From NCBI GenBank assembly GCA_030144725.1, contig JASKMD010000026.1, forward strand, positions 1,891,156-1,955,155: a stretch of 64,000 nucleotides of DNA, written 5' to 3'. The notes under the pieces are model-generated. The model ran no database searches. It was given only the letters and a program-made list of their open reading frames with translations, and was not told the DNA's origin. The position numbers and the translations under genes were made by a program. Positions 32,701 through 42,747 of this stretch are shown piece by piece (the stretch's first letter is position 1; each line of letters begins with the position of its first letter). Source of the DNA: Haematococcus lacustris. Lineage: Eukaryota; Chlorophyta; Chlorophyceae; Chlamydomonadales; Haematococcaceae.

Positions 32701-34182
32701 CCTCGTGCTTATCAGGGCAGCAGCCAAGCTAGAGGCAGGACCCAGGGCAGGGTCAGGGTGGGTGTCAGGGTGCAAGGGAGGGGGTTGGGGTCATAGACAG
32801 AGGGCAGGCTGGCACAGGAGTGTGCGTGTCTCAGATGCATGCAGGTCTCAGGTGGGGGGACAGGTGCAGGTGAGGTTCAGGAGGGGGGCAGTAGAGGGAA
32901 GGGAGGAACTCTATGTGTAGAGGAATGGCCGTTGAGGAGACGGTGGGGGGCAGGCAGGCTGGCCCAGGGTTGGGTCAGGGTGGGTGTCAGGGTGCAAGGG
33001 AGGGGATCAGGGTCAGAATCAGAGAGGGCAGGCTAGCGCTGGGCTGCTGCAGCTCAGCTCAAACACAGCTCTGGTGCAGCCCTGGGAGCTGGCCCAGTGG
33101 GTGGGAGGGAGGTCCGGGGGCTGGAGTAGGTGCTTGAGGAGGGTGCATGAGGTGAGCAAGCTGAGTGTCCGGGGTGACCCTAACCCTCCACCTTGGGTGC
33201 CGCCCTGTGCAAGTGCAGCAAGGAGCTGAAACAGAGCATGACGGCTTGGGTTAATTTGAATGTGTGAGAGAGCCAGCAGCTTGAGTGGTAGTTGCACATG
33301 AGGCATGCAAGCCACGCAAGCCATGCAACATGGGTGTGTGTGTCCTGCATGGTGCTCTGGTGCACTGTGGCACAGACCAGCTCCCCCTCCGTGTATCTGG
33401 ACCACAGCCTAGGCTCAGCAGCGGTGGTGGGAGGGGAGTCAGGCAGTGACTGGGCCCAGCCAGCCGCCCCGTCACCCACAAAGACCACCATCCGGCACCG
33501 CCCCCTCCTGGTAAGCCCCAGCCCCTCAGCCGCTACCTCCACCTCCGGGCTCCTCCCATCAACCAGCTTGCGGCACATCACACTGATCTCACACCACCGC
33601 TGACTGGCTTCATCTGCTGCTCCCCATCCACCCCACACCCGGCACATAGGTAGGGGGCTGACTCACTCTATCTCCACATGCCATCCAGCTCACTCCCAGG
33701 AGGCTACCAGTGGCACTGCACCACAGTCTCGCTCCGCCTGCTATTTCCCATCAGCTTGGCTCCCGTGCGTTGGGCTGTCACCTTCCACATTCGCACACCG
33801 GCCACTGCCTCCCACCTACCCTCACCTCCACCTCCACCTCCCCATGCATGCCCAGCGGACGCCTGACCCCTTCAGCCCGGCGTCATGGAGCTTCCCGCCA
33901 CGTCCTCTGCCGCCTGTGCAGTTGCCGCAAATAGTGGAGGCTGCGATGGAGGGTGTCGCCAGCACCAACGAGCTGCAGCAGCACAAGCTGGCCCTGACTG
34001 TGGTGGAGGGCCAGCAGAGCGCCGCTTCTCCCACCTTTAATGCCCCGCCCCTTGGCCCTTCCTCAGGTCCCTCCACAGTCACTCCCACTACCACTGCTGC
34101 CTCCAGCTCATGCTTTATGGTGGGCAGTGGTGTGATGCGTGTGACCGATGTCAGTGAGGTAGGGTCACACAGTAGGTGGTAG
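20791..34182 (+). CDS. CHASE-domain receptor protein kinase, copy C (full length)
   Basis: Exons by phase and GT-AG sites: 20791-21087, 21172-21468, 21560-21676, 21800-21959, 22310-22575, 22859-23029, 23300-23371, 23848-23960 (or 23950), 24987-25137, 25418-25519, 26479-26532, 27315-27391, 28355-28427, 28995-29168, 29664-29791, 30251-30363, 30639-30943, 31608-31742, 32088-32390, then duplicated last exons 33376-33510 and 33856-34158. Product about 1,030 residues, more if the duplicates are used: soluble N-terminus; TM1 about 108-135; CHASE about 140-345; TM2 about 401-425; coiled linker; kinase about 541-842; low-complexity tail. The kinase has GEGT/FGKV, VAVK, a helix-C Glu, HADLKARN, DFG and APE. 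The HRD Arg is Ala (non-RD). It looks TKL/Raf-like and presumably senses a small extracellular ligand and phosphorylates cytosolic targets. The exon 8-9 junction is uncertain. The 3' end is not fixed: read-through of exon 19 stops at 32414, of its duplicate at 34182. Confidence 0.85.
21172..22575 (+). other. CHASE sensor domain coding exons (2-5)
   Basis: After TM1 comes FEQFFTPLVTLSIFIKQNP, the helix that opens CHASE domains. Exon 3 gives SPLGVIAAVWPL and AVSRIGLDVF (the usual P-n-AIG-D region). Exon 4 gives RKLLLNGPLDLL and GAIVRLPIF (the GP...R-PIF region). Exon 5 gives RERFWGFVTIILLLEEL (the WGF-v-iDl-L region). Order and spacing fit CHASE domains of sensor histidine kinases and cyclases. 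The intron 4 donor splits an AGT codon, so exons 4 and 5 join in phase 1. Confidence 0.85.
24371..24960. repeat. (TCATC/TCACC)n pentanucleotide array in intron 8 of copy C
   Basis: About 590 bp of a pure 5-bp repeat in three blocks: TCATC units, then a longer middle block of TCACC units, then TCATC units again. Two short slips lie near 24700. Copies A and B lack the array, so it grew after the duplication. It ends about 25 bases before exon 9 and replaces the normal acceptor region. The long Ser/His/Leu frames across it are artefacts of the repeat. Confidence 0.97.
26930..27085. repeat. Minisatellite of about 30 bp, five units, intron 11
   Basis: Tandem, slightly diverged units of the type CTCACCCCCTTACTTACCCC lie in the intron between exons 11 and 12 of copy C. 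It is pyrimidine-rich and non-coding. Confidence 0.85.
30000..30248. repeat. 20-bp minisatellite in intron 15 of copy C
   Basis: About 12 units of CCTGCTGCTGCCCTGACCCC, nearly perfect, run right up to the acceptor of exon 16 at 30250. The last unit supplies the polypyrimidine tract and AG of the splice acceptor. Confidence 0.95.
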
Positions 34183-34479
34183 GAAGGTGGGAGGGCAGGG
34201 CAGGGGGCCTGGGGAGCTGCAGTGGGCAGCCTGCTCCTGACGGTCTCCCGTATGGCACACCCCCATGCAGCCAGCCTGCCAGGGCACCCACACCTAGCAG
34301 GGTAGGCCGGCAAGGCTGCCAGAGCAGCACAATAACGCCAGCCAGCATTGGTTGGCAGACGCAGCAAGCTACAAAGTGCCCACCCGGAACTACTCAGCAC
34401 AACGAAAGCATGGCGCACGAAATTCACGCACCTCGCAATGCTAGGCATGATGCGGCCCACGAGGGCGGCCTCGTGCTTA
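30980..34479 (+). repeat. Tandem duplication of the last two receptor exons
   Basis: Segment 30980-32711 is repeated at 32712-34479 (offset 1732 at the start, 1768 after small indels). Bases 31570-32700 and 33338-34468 are essentially identical. Each unit carries exon 18 (135 nt) and exon 19 (303 nt), both phase 0-0, so inclusion of the second pair keeps the frame and repeats a 146-residue tail. The exons encode Ser/Pro/Thr-rich sequence with no known fold. Confidence 0.9.
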
Positions 34480-35168
34480 TGAAGGAAGAAACCAGACAGG
34501 CAGCCAGGTGAGGAGACTCGGCAGGGGAGGGCAGCAGTGGAGAGGGTTCCTCGAGGCAGTGGGCAGAGTTGCCTGAATGATGCCTGCACTGTGTCCTAGC
34601 ACCTGTGGGCATGGATGGCTTGGTGGTTGTGTCTGACGTCAGCAGTTGATGCGCCTGCTGTATATGGCTAACTCGAACCACTTCGCCAGTATTGTCATCA
34701 TGAGTGCCCTCATCATCGTCATCAACATCGTCATCGTCACTGCATTGTTCCTATCATCAGCGCTGCCACAGCATGTATGTTAGCGTTTTATCAGTGTTGC
34801 CACAGCATGCATATTCACATAAGACAGCCAGCAGGGTGCAGCCGGCTGTGGCGCAGCCCTAGGCTGCGTTGTGGGAGGGTGGATGGGGTGAGTTGGTAGA
34901 GCTGCGCTAGCGGCGGGGTGGGTGTATGAGTGCGGCACGTGCGCAATCCACGGTTGACTGCGATGGGTAGTGTATGCTGTGGCCTGTCATGGTGTTGTCA
35001 TGCACACTATGGGCATCAGATGGAGCTAAGTGGTCGAATCAAGTAGCCGCAGGATGCAAGCATTTGGCAGCCATGCTTGGGTTTGAGCGTTTTCAGAGTC
35101 ACTGCGTATGTCCACCATGACATGCAAGTTTGCCCCGCCCTGCCCTGTCTTTGGTCACACTGGTCAAG
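34480..35168. other. Unassigned interval before Gypsy-2
   Basis: I see no convincing exon, RNA gene or mobile element here. There is a short ATC-rich patch near 34690-34750 and a near-duplicate of CAGCATG words near 34780-34820. The interval may hold the 3' end of the receptor kinase gene. Gypsy-2 begins at 35169. Confidence 0.4.
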
Positions 35169-35376
35169 TGTAGCGAACGGCTCCTCGAAGCCTAGCTCGC
35201 CTCCGAGTACTTCTGTACTGCAGTGTGACATGGTGGGCGAAAGGGGCAGGTGGGCCTTCGCGCACACCTGCTTCAGAGGTTCGACTCCTCGGGGGAAACG
35301 TTCTAAACCCTGGCCGTGTCATGCTGTGGGAACGAAGGTAGTTAACGGTTGTTGGCGTGGTGTCTTGCACGCTACA
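35169..35376 (+). repeat. Gypsy-2 5' LTR
   Basis: 208 bp. It contains GGTTCGACTCC (35278-35288), an exact RNA polymerase III B-box-like word on the element strand. Its one difference from the 3' LTR is a T/C in the GCCGTGTCA(T/C)GCTG region. Confidence 0.95.
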
Positions 35377-35398
35377 TTTTGGTTTTTGACCGACGTTG
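35377..35398 (+). other. Gypsy-2 primer-binding site
   Basis: Just after the 5' LTR, TGGTTTTTGACCGACGT (starting at about 35380) has the TGG expected opposite a tRNA CCA end. The match to a particular tRNA cannot be checked here. Confidence 0.6.
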
Positions 35399-35427
35399 CT
35401 TAACGTTACCTTCCTTTCCTAAGCAAT

Positions 35428-37257
35428 ATGACTGCTAACAAGGAACCTCCGCCTGGCGGAGACAAACGGGCTGAGCGTCCCGCTCCAGGGGGCCAGACTC
35501 CTGGTTCCCCGCCCCCAGCGACTCCAAACACGGCCGCTGGAGCCCTAGCAGGACTCCCTGTTGCGGCCGGGGCGCCAATTACTGGCACGGCACCTGCTGC
35601 CAACAACACGCCCTCTCTTTCTGCTGCAGCCCCTGTTTTCGCAGACGTCGAGAAGATCACAGGCCTGCAGCCCGCCCAAGCGTTGGACCTACTGAGATCT
35701 GTTCTGTCTTCTCTGAACAGCATCGCTTCTGCTCAGCCTCAGGCTGCTCCTGTTCCCCATGCGACTGCGGCTGGCGTTGGCCCTCTCTCGTATGCGGGAA
35801 CCCTGACAGCTGCGTCCATCCTCCCCGAAGTCGGCACTTCTGCCGCAGCAGCTGCAGCTGATGAGATTCAGCGCCTGCGCAAGCAGCTGGTGGGGGTCAC
35901 TGCGCACCTGGAGGCTGCCCAGAACGAGGCTGTCCGCGTGCGAGCTGAGCTCTCGGAGATGGAAAGCCTGCAGCACCGCAAGAATGTGGTGGTGAGTGGA
36001 GAGCAAGGTGTTGCAGCCATTCGCAGCCAGTCGGACAGGCCTGTTGTGAACAGAAGCAGTGGCACGTCTGCTGTGTTGCCTGCTCCTGGTGCTGCGCCAG
36101 CCTTATCAGGCACTGTTGCACCTGTGGCTCCGTTGTCGGGCAGACAGACACCTTTGTCTCAGGTTGCACCTCCTGCCAATGCGACACTTGCTGCGCCAGT
36201 TCCTATGTCCAGGGTTAAGATCCCAGGTCCTGACAAATGGACGGACCAGTGCCTTGCCACTTCCCGAGTAGCAGAAATCTTCTGTGAGGATCTTGAGGTG
36301 CATTGTGCATATCTGCGCATAGACCCTGCTGATGCCTTGCCCAATTTCTTGACAGGCAAAGCCAGAGAGGTGTGGTACCCTGCAACCAGGAATGCTCACA
36401 TTCTTGCCCATGGCTCTAGGCCAACATGGGTCCACCTGCGTGCTGCCTTTAAGGAAATGGCTGGTGATGACCTGCGCAATGAGTCAGATGTGCACCGCAG
36501 GAAACTCCTGGATCCCAATGCCTTGCGCATGTCATCTGGTTCCACTTTGAATGCTTATATCATTGATTTCAGGAACACTCTGACGGTGGCAGGTTCTACC
36601 TGCATGGCACCAGCTATGCTGGTGGCCACCTTCATTAGGGGGCTCACATCTGAGCTGCAGTCCTTGGTGGTGCATGATCTTGCCCTGATGCGTGACCCCA
36701 CCCTGAACGATGCCATTCAGGCTGCTGTGAATGCACAGAAGGTACTGTTTGCAGTAGCTACCAACCATGTGGGACGTCGCCCACCTGCTCCCCATGTGGC
36801 TGCCTTTGTGCCCCCTAAGCAGATGAACCGCCTCAGGACTCCTCCCGGCCTTGCTGGAGGACCACCCCCTCCTGCCCCTCGTGGCCCTTACTGGGACGTG
36901 TCCAGCAGCAGCAGCAGTGGAGGCCACCGTGGCAGCCGCCACAGCAGCCAAGGTGGGGGTCGCCATGCTGGCCGTGCTGCCCAGGCTCCTCCTGCCACGG
37001 CCCCTGTGTGCCCAGCACCTGCTGCTGGCGGGTCCACCCTGCCAAATCCTGGCTATGCGTGCCATCACTGCTGGAACCCCAACCACTTCCGTGACTACTG
37101 CAACTTGAAGCACCTGCCAGCAGATGAGGCCCGACGGGTCAGCGGCTACCCCCGCCCTGCCTCCCTGGGCCCCCCTTCCCGCCATGCCAACCCTCCTGGG
37201 GATCTTCCCCCCCGGCCCCAGAAGCGAGACCGCAGCCCCCCTGGCAAGGGTGGCTAG
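35428..37257 (+). CDS. Gypsy-2 gag (capsid and zinc-knuckle protein)
   Basis: The open frame has 609 residues. A Pro/Ala-rich start is followed by a coiled-coil stretch at about 150-195 (heptad-like, EIQRLRKQLVGVTAHLEAA). The retrotransposon gag/capsid region lies at about 285-450, including a LTGKAREVWY-type motif. A basic, Gly/Arg/Ser-rich segment follows, then one zinc knuckle, CHHCWNPNHFRDYC (CX2CX4HX4C), near residue 543. It would form the virus-like particle and bind the element RNA. It ends in TAG at 37255. Protease lies in the same frame beyond a second stop, so simple one-stop read-through cannot join them in this copy. Confidence 0.92.
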   Translation: MTANKEPPPGGDKRAERPAPGGQTPGSPPPATPNTAAGALAGLPVAAGAPITGTAPAANNTPSLSAAAPVFADVEKITGLQPAQALDLLRSVLSSLNSIASAQPQAAPVPHATAAGVGPLSYAGTLTAASILPEVGTSAAAAAADEIQRLRKQLVGVTAHLEAAQNEAVRVRAELSEMESLQHRKNVVVSGEQGVAAIRSQSDRPVVNRSSGTSAVLPAPGAAPALSGTVAPVAPLSGRQTPLSQVAPPANATLAAPVPMSRVKIPGPDKWTDQCLATSRVAEIFCEDLEVHCAYLRIDPADALPNFLTGKAREVWYPATRNAHILAHGSRPTWVHLRAAFKEMAGDDLRNESDVHRRKLLDPNALRMSSGSTLNAYIIDFRNTLTVAGSTCMAPAMLVATFIRGLTSELQSLVVHDLALMRDPTLNDAIQAAVNAQKVLFAVATNHVGRRPPAPHVAAFVPPKQMNRLRTPPGLAGGPPPPAPRGPYWDVSSSSSSGGHRGSRHSSQGGGRHAGRAAQAPPATAPVCPAPAAGGSTLPNPGYACHHCWNPNHFRDYCNLKHLPADEARRVSGYPRPASLGPPSRHANPPGDLPPRPQKRDRSPPGKGG

Positions 37258-37308
37258 AAGCAGCAAGGCTCCAGGGGTGACCGGCGCCGTTGAGGCTTTG
37301 CCCAACCA

Positions 37309-38214
37309 GTGCGCCAGGCCTGTGTTTGTGCCTGTGGGACTGTGCCAGTTAAGCAGGCATGTTTGCCAAGGGACAGTGCTGCAGACGACAGTGTTTTACA
37401 CTTCTCGTTCTCTGGCAAGGTGAATGGTAGGGGCTGCACCATGCTGTTTGATAGCGGTGCAGCAGCAAGTTTCATCAATTGCGCAGCTGTTGAGATGTAC
37501 TCTCTGAGTAGCTACAGACTGCAGCAGCCTAGGGAGTTCCAGGTTGCAAATGGGCAGCCTGTCATGTGCACACATGCATGCACTGTACAGCTGCAGGTCC
37601 AGTCTTTGAACTGCCAAGTAGACTTGTTAGTTATGCCAGAGATGTTCTCTGCTTTTGATGTGTTAATGGGTAGCGACTGGTTGCAGTCCAATGGTGCTTT
37701 GCTGGATTACCTGGCGCGTACAGTGACCCTGCAGATGTCAGCTAACAAGACTGTGCTCAAGTGTGAGCCTGCAGCGCCAATTCTGGCCCCACACTGTGCC
37801 CATATACTGGCCAAGCATAGTCATGCTACAGTGTCAGCTAAGGTTGCCTACAAGTGGTTAAGAAAAGGAGGCCAATCTCTGGTCGCTCTGATATCTTCTC
37901 AACCCGTCAACCTTACCCCCCCTCCAGCAAATCTGCTGTCCGTGCACCCTACCCCTTCTCCAGCAAATTTGCTGTCCAATGACCCTGTCCCTCACTCTCA
38001 ATCAACAACCTCACCCCCTGACACACCTATCAATTACCCTACCAACATACCCCCTACAGTGGCAGCTCAGCTGACAAAGCTCATATCTGAGTTTGAGGAC
38101 GTCTTCGCACCCTTCAACAAACTGCCCCCTCAACGTCCAGTGGGACATACCATCCCTCTCCAGCCTGGCTGTAAGCCACCAGCTCTGCCTGTAACAGTCC
38201 AGACACTCAGCTAG
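37309..38214 (+). pseudogene. Gypsy-2 protease and N-terminal pol segment
   Basis: The 301-residue frame includes the aspartic protease motif FDSGAAASF near residue 45 and a later MGSDWL motif, as in Ty3/Gypsy proteases. It continues to FEDVFAPFNKLPPQRPVGH, which normally leads straight into reverse transcriptase. Here it breaks at about 38195, where unrelated sequence begins. The frame is continuous with gag but separated from it by two stop codons (37255 and about 37291). Confidence 0.85.
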
Positions 38215-38620
38215 GATGAATGGTAGGTTTGTGTTTCTTTTCTGCATGCAAGATTCTGTGAGATTTGAATTGCATCTTACTTATGACGAGATCTTGCGAT
38301 GCTAGGGGTTGCTGGACTTCTTGGGGGACTTCTGGATTTCTAAGTGGGCTTGGTACTTGGATGGTGTTGCTTCTGGACAATCACTACAATGCTTGCAATG
38401 ACTACTCTTCTCTTGATGGATTAGTTCTTTACGACGTCTTCACGATGTAAGTACACTGCACTACCCACTGCGCGACTCGGAGGCTGTCGATAAGTATGTA
38501 GACAGCCGCAGCGGCAGCAATAGCCGCACAAGTCAGCATGCTCGACGGCTGCAAGCTGGCACTTATGCCTCAGCCGACCATGCATCCTGACCGCACAAAC
38601 ACTACTGTTACACTGCCGTC
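38195..38620. mobile_element. Unidentified insertion of about 430 bp between Gypsy-2 protease and RT
   Basis: By comparison with Gypsy-1, residues just before RT should follow directly after the GHTIPL motif. Instead about 430 bases without similarity intervene. The ends share an 8-base inverted word (GTAACAGT near 38191, ACTGTTAC near 38605), but no clear target duplication is seen. No protein is recognisable. The true boundaries may differ by some tens of bases. Confidence 0.45.
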
Positions 38621-39718
38621 TTATAAGATGAGCCAACCTGAGCTGCTGGAGATGAAGAAGCAGGTTGCTGCCTTCCTGGAACAGGGCATCATTGAGCCGT
38701 CATCCTCACCCTATGCTGCCCCTGTCCTCTTTGTGAAAAAGAAGTCAGGTGAGTTGAGGATGTGCGTAGATTACCGCCAGCTCAATAAGATAACCCTAAG
38801 GGATCAATACCCACTGCCTAGAGTGGATGACCTGTTTGACAGGTTAGCTGGTTGCACGGTGTTCTCATCACCTGACCTACAGGCTGGTTATCACCAGATT
38901 AGGATCCCTGATGAGGATGTGCCCAAGACAGCTTTCAGGACACCTACTGGCTTGAACCAGTTTAAGGTGCTATGCTTTGGATTAACCAATGCACCTGCCA
39001 CGTTTCAGCGTGTTATGAATAATGCTTTTGCTGATGTCATTAATGACTGTGCCCTGGTGTATATTGATGATATACTCATCATGTCCAAATCAGTTCCAGA
39101 TCACTTCAATCATCTGAGGAGAGTCTTGGAGCTGCTCAGGAAACATCAGTTCCAAGCCAAGCTGTCAAAATGTGAGTTTCTCAAAACTGCCCTGAAATTT
39201 CTGGGTCACATTGTCAGTGATCAGGGTATTGCTGTAGACCCTGATAAGGTGAAATCCATCACCTCTTGGCCAGTGCCACGCAGTTTAACTGCCATGCAGC
39301 AATTTCTTGGTGCTGCCAATTTCGTGCGCAAATTTGTACACAATTTCAGTGCTCTTGCAGCACCGCTCACTGACCTGACTGGTAAAGCAGGCACTGAGTT
39401 TAGTTGGCATAAGTGGCCTGATGACAATTACAAGCTTTCGATGCTCTCAAGCATGCTATATCTAAAGTACCTCTACTTAAAATACCTGATATCACTAAAC
39501 CTTTCCAGGTATATTGTGATGCCTCTTTGCAAGGCGTTGGAGCTGTGCTCATGCAAGAGGGTTACCCTCTGGCTTATTTAAGCAAAAAGCTGATTCCAGC
39601 TGAGAAGATTACACCACTGGAGAGCAGGAATTACTTGCTATCATTACTGCGTGTAAAGAGTGGCGTTGCTACCTGGAGGGTGTCCCTTTCACTCTGTATA
39701 CAGATCACAAGCCCTTAG
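38538..39718 (+). pseudogene. Gypsy-2 reverse transcriptase and start of RNase H (frameshifted)
   Basis: The RT core is open from about 38620: FVKKKSGELRMCVDYRQLNK, LQAGYHQIRI, a LTNAPATFQRV-type motif and the active site YIDDIL. The frame is lost near 39430. RNase H (YCDASLQGVGAVLMQ, AYLSKKL) continues in another frame from about 39500 and shifts again near 39605 before TDHKPL. Two small indels therefore separate RT from RNase H, so this copy cannot make an active polyprotein although its LTRs are almost identical. Confidence 0.88.
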
Positions 39719-40665
39719 TGGCTCTGAAAACGCAGAAGGTCTTATCAAGACGCCAAACCAGATGGTTAGAGTTCCTCTCACGGTATAATTTTACCATAGA
39801 GTACCTGCCTGGTGATACTAACCCCGCTGACCCCCTGTCACGCATACCTGATGCTCCTGTCACAAACCCTGTCATGGTTATGACCAGGAGGAGGAAGCGC
39901 CTTTTGGAGGGGGAGGAAGCTACTGTGCAGCAGCAGCAGCCAGTTGTGCAGCAGCCGCGGCAGGAGCCGCAGCCACAGTTGGTGCTGGAGCAGCCTTTGC
40001 CCCCACCCCCTGTGCCTTTACACCCTCTGCATGCTGTCAATATGACAGAGCAGCTGCTGGCAGCGTATGCAGCAGATGAGGCTTTTGCCAGCATGGTGGA
40101 TCAGTATGATCAGGATCAGCATGGGCTGTATCGCACCAGAGAAAGGAACCAGATAGTGGTCCCTAACTGCCCAGAGCTCAAAACCAGGATATTGGTGGAG
40201 ATGCATGATGCGCAGTTTGCAGGTCATGTGGGCATCACCAAAACACTGGAGCGTATCTCCAGGATGTTCTGGTGGCCTCGCATGAGGTCTGAGGTACGCC
40301 ATTATGTGGCCAACTGTGATGCTTGCCAGCGTAACAAATCTGTTAATACCAAACCTGGAGGCTTGCTCACGCCTCTGGCCATACCCTATGATAGATGGGA
40401 GTCTATTTCGATGGACCTAATTACTAAGCTACCTCCTGGTGAGCATGGCTTTGATGCCATTGCCGTGTTTGTAGACAGGCTATCTAAAATGGTGCACTTT
40501 GTGCCTTGCCGTGAGTCTATGAATGCTGAGAGCTTTGCACGTCTCTTCATTGACAATGTGTTTAAACACCATGGAGTACCCAGAGAAATCATCTTTGATA
40601 GGGGCTCTCATTTTACTAATCATTTCTGGGCGTCAATTATGACCATTCTTGGTGTAAAGGAATGT
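39718..40665 (+). pseudogene. Gypsy-2 RNase H end and integrase, first half
   Basis: The frame starts with the end of RNase H (LPGDTNPADPLSRIP) and runs through a Gln/Pro-rich linker. It then enters the integrase HHCC zinc finger (HDAQFAGHVGITKTLERISR...CDACQRN) and two of the three catalytic acids (SMDLIT and FDRGSHF). At about 40665 the reading enters a foreign DNA element, before the catalytic Glu. Confidence 0.9.
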
Positions 40666-40809
40666 CACTCGCGCCGATTAAGGCCGGAAGTCACCTACAT
40701 CATTTCTCCCGGGAGGCATACCGCAGATAGCCCCAGGGAAGGCCGACTCAACGCCGCTGTTGTCATTGATAAACTCAAAGTTCGTGCGATGTTATAACCA
40801 TTTGAAATC

Positions 40810-41215
40810 CGAAAAACCCTGCGCAGGGTCCTGCCGACCCTGCGCAGGGTCCTAGCGCATCGGCCATTTGCAGGGTCCCGACGACCATTTGCAGGGTCCT
40901 AGCGACCCTGCGCAGGGTCCTACTGACCTCATTTGCAGGGTCCTACCGACCATTTGCTGGGTCCTGCAACCCTGCGCAGGGTCCTGCCGACCCTGTGCAG
41001 GGTCCTGGAAACCATTCTACAGGGTCCTAATGCCCATTTTACAGGGTCCTGTGACCCTGCGCAGGGTCCTGGTGACCCTGCGCAGGGTCCTGGTGACCCT
41101 GCACAGGGTCCTGGCGACCATTTTACAGGGTCCTGCCGACCATTTGCAGGGTCCTGGTGACCCTGTGCAGGGTCCTGGCGACCATTTTACAGGGTCCTGG
41201 CGACCATCTTACAGG
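40810..41215. repeat. Subterminal palindromic repeats, left side
   Basis: About 20 copies of a core GCAGGGTCCT, many within the palindrome ACCCTGCGCAGGGT, are spaced 15-35 bases apart. Others alternate with GACCATTTTACAGGGTCCT-type units. The same word recurs near the other end of the element (44660-44750). Confidence 0.85.
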
Positions 41216-41274
41216 TGCACAGATGTCGACTATCTCATCGACTATTACATCCGCAACACACATAAATTGACACC

Positions 41275-41400
41275 CAAACATCCCGCAAGACCTCGCTACA
41301 CCCCCGCAAAACACATGTATTGACGACCAAACACCCCGCAACACCTCGCTACACCCCCGCAAAACACATGTTTGGACACCCAAACATCCCGCAAGACCTC
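41275..41400. repeat. Direct repeats next to the hAT element
   Basis: Two to three units of about 60-65 bases contain ACACATGT, CACCCAAACATCCCGCAAG and CTCGCTACACCCCCGCAAAA. They are non-coding and lie just left of the hAT insertion. Confidence 0.75.
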
Positions 41401-41655
41401 GCTACGGGACCTCGCTACGGGACGGAAGCACATGTCTCGAAGCACCATCACCAGTGCTGGGCGATTCGCCAAAGACGTATTACTCAGTGTAATAAAAAAC
41501 ATCAAAACAAAAGTTTTTTATTACTTTTATATATATATTTAAATAATTAATTGCTTATTTAAATATAGCCAAAAGAAATCGCAAAAAACGCCAATTAACT
41601 CTATACAACTACAGCATACTCCCTTGTAGGACCTGGATACAATAAGTCCCACATA

Positions 41656-41925
41656 GCCCCACACCTCAGCCCTTGTGGGTCAGCATGCAACAGGCTAGGC
41701 TGTAGCCCCACATTCTAACCCTAGTGGGTCAGCATGCAACAGGCTGGGCTGTAGCTCAAGACCCTGTGCCCTAGTGGGTCAGCATGCAACAGGCTGGGCT
41801 GTAGCCCTAGACCCTGTTCCCTAGTGGGTCAGCATGCAACAGGGCTGGGCTGTAGCTCAAGACCCTAGCCCTAGTGGGTCAGCATGCAACAGGCTGGGCT
41901 GTAGCCCTAGACCCTGTGCCCTAGG
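41656..41925. repeat. 58-bp tandem repeat inside the hAT element
   Basis: Five units contain GGGTCAGCATGCAACAGGCT followed by GGGCTGTAGC and a variable CCCTAG part. They lie after the transposase stop and form most of the element's 3' non-coding part. Confidence 0.9.
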
Positions 41926-42296
41926 TAACGGCCCCTGGCAGATGCCCCAGCCATCCAGTAATCAATGGCCTCTTTGTGAAGGAACGTCTTGAGGGTGAAG
42001 GTCTTGTCAAGGTACACACGCAAAGTGCTGGACAGGTTGGCACTGAGGCTGTTGCGCCTCTCGTCCTTGATGAAGTTCATGGCAGAAAAGGAGCGCTCCT
42101 CCTCCACTGAGCCTGGGACTGTCACAATTAGCAGTGTGGCCGCCTTGCAGAACTCGCTGAGCTGTAATAAGTAATAAGCGGAGTACCAGACGCTTTGGGG
42201 TTCGCGGAAGATGGGATACATTGTTGGGGAGATAAGTAATAAGCGGAGTACCAGACGGGCGGTGGAGCTATTACCGATGTAATAAAGTTCACTCAT
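41907..42296 (-). pseudogene. hAT transposase C-terminal (hATC dimerisation) fragment
   Basis: In this 129-residue frame, the part at about 58-115 (VTVPGSVEEERSFSAMNFIK then DERRNSLSANLSSTLRVYL) matches the hATC pattern of an ERxFS motif, K-x-R-N-x-L and a hydrophobic helix. The zinc finger and RNase-H-like catalytic core are absent. The first 55 residues look like a duplicated end sequence rather than transposase. Confidence 0.85.
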
Positions 42297-42496
42297 TTTG
42301 AGGACGATTTTTTCGACTTATTACCGTTTTTTGCGCGGGATTATTACCGACTTATTACATTATTACCCAATCGCCCAGCACTGACCATCACTCCACAACA
42401 CCTCTATATGGAAATGCTAAGCACATGCATTGATGCATCCAATGACCGCAACACCCCCCTATGATGTGACAAGGTAGCAACGACATGACAACAAGA

Positions 42497-42747
42497 AGGT
42501 GACACCACACACCATCACCATCACCATCACCATCATCACCACCCACACCATCACGCACACCATCACGCACACCATCACGCACACCATCACGCACACCATC
42601 ACGCACACCATCACGCACACCATCACGCACACCACACCACACCACACCACACCACACCACACCACACCACACCACACCACACCACACCACACCACACCAC
42701 ACCACACCACACCACACCACACCACACCACACCACACCACACCACAC
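42497..42747. repeat. (ACCATCACGCAC)n then (CCACA)n satellite
   Basis: About eight 12-bp units are followed by about 25 pentanucleotide units, inside the CACT-ended element. Long frames across it (Thr/His/Ile or Trp/Cys/Gly/Val repeats) are repeat artefacts. Confidence 0.95.

Larger units (their letters stand above)
41452..42383 (-). mobile_element. hAT-family DNA transposon, 932 bp, internally deleted
   Basis: The terminal inverted repeats CAGTGCTGGGCGATT and AATCGCCCAGCACTG are exact over 15 bp. The flanking 8-bp target duplication ACCATCAC is perfect (41444-41451 and 42384-42391), diagnostic for hAT elements. Inside, the minus strand encodes the C-terminal dimerisation region of a hAT transposase. 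About five units of a 58-bp repeat (41656-41925) occupy the right part. The rest of the transposase is missing, so this is a non-autonomous deletion derivative. Confidence 0.93.

Noticed and set aside
31145..34589. Minus-strand frames opposite the receptor C-terminal exons (up to 255 residues)
   Set aside because: They lie antisense to in-phase exons 18-19 with good splice sites, and no domain is recognisable.
35278..35288. tRNA gene in the Gypsy-2 LTR
   Set aside because: A B-box-like word is present but the A-box match is poor and over 100 bases away, and no cloverleaf could be drawn.
40810..41215. CRISPR array
   Set aside because: Units are short palindromes with irregular, repeat-derived spacing in a eukaryotic transposon; no unique spacers and no cas genes.
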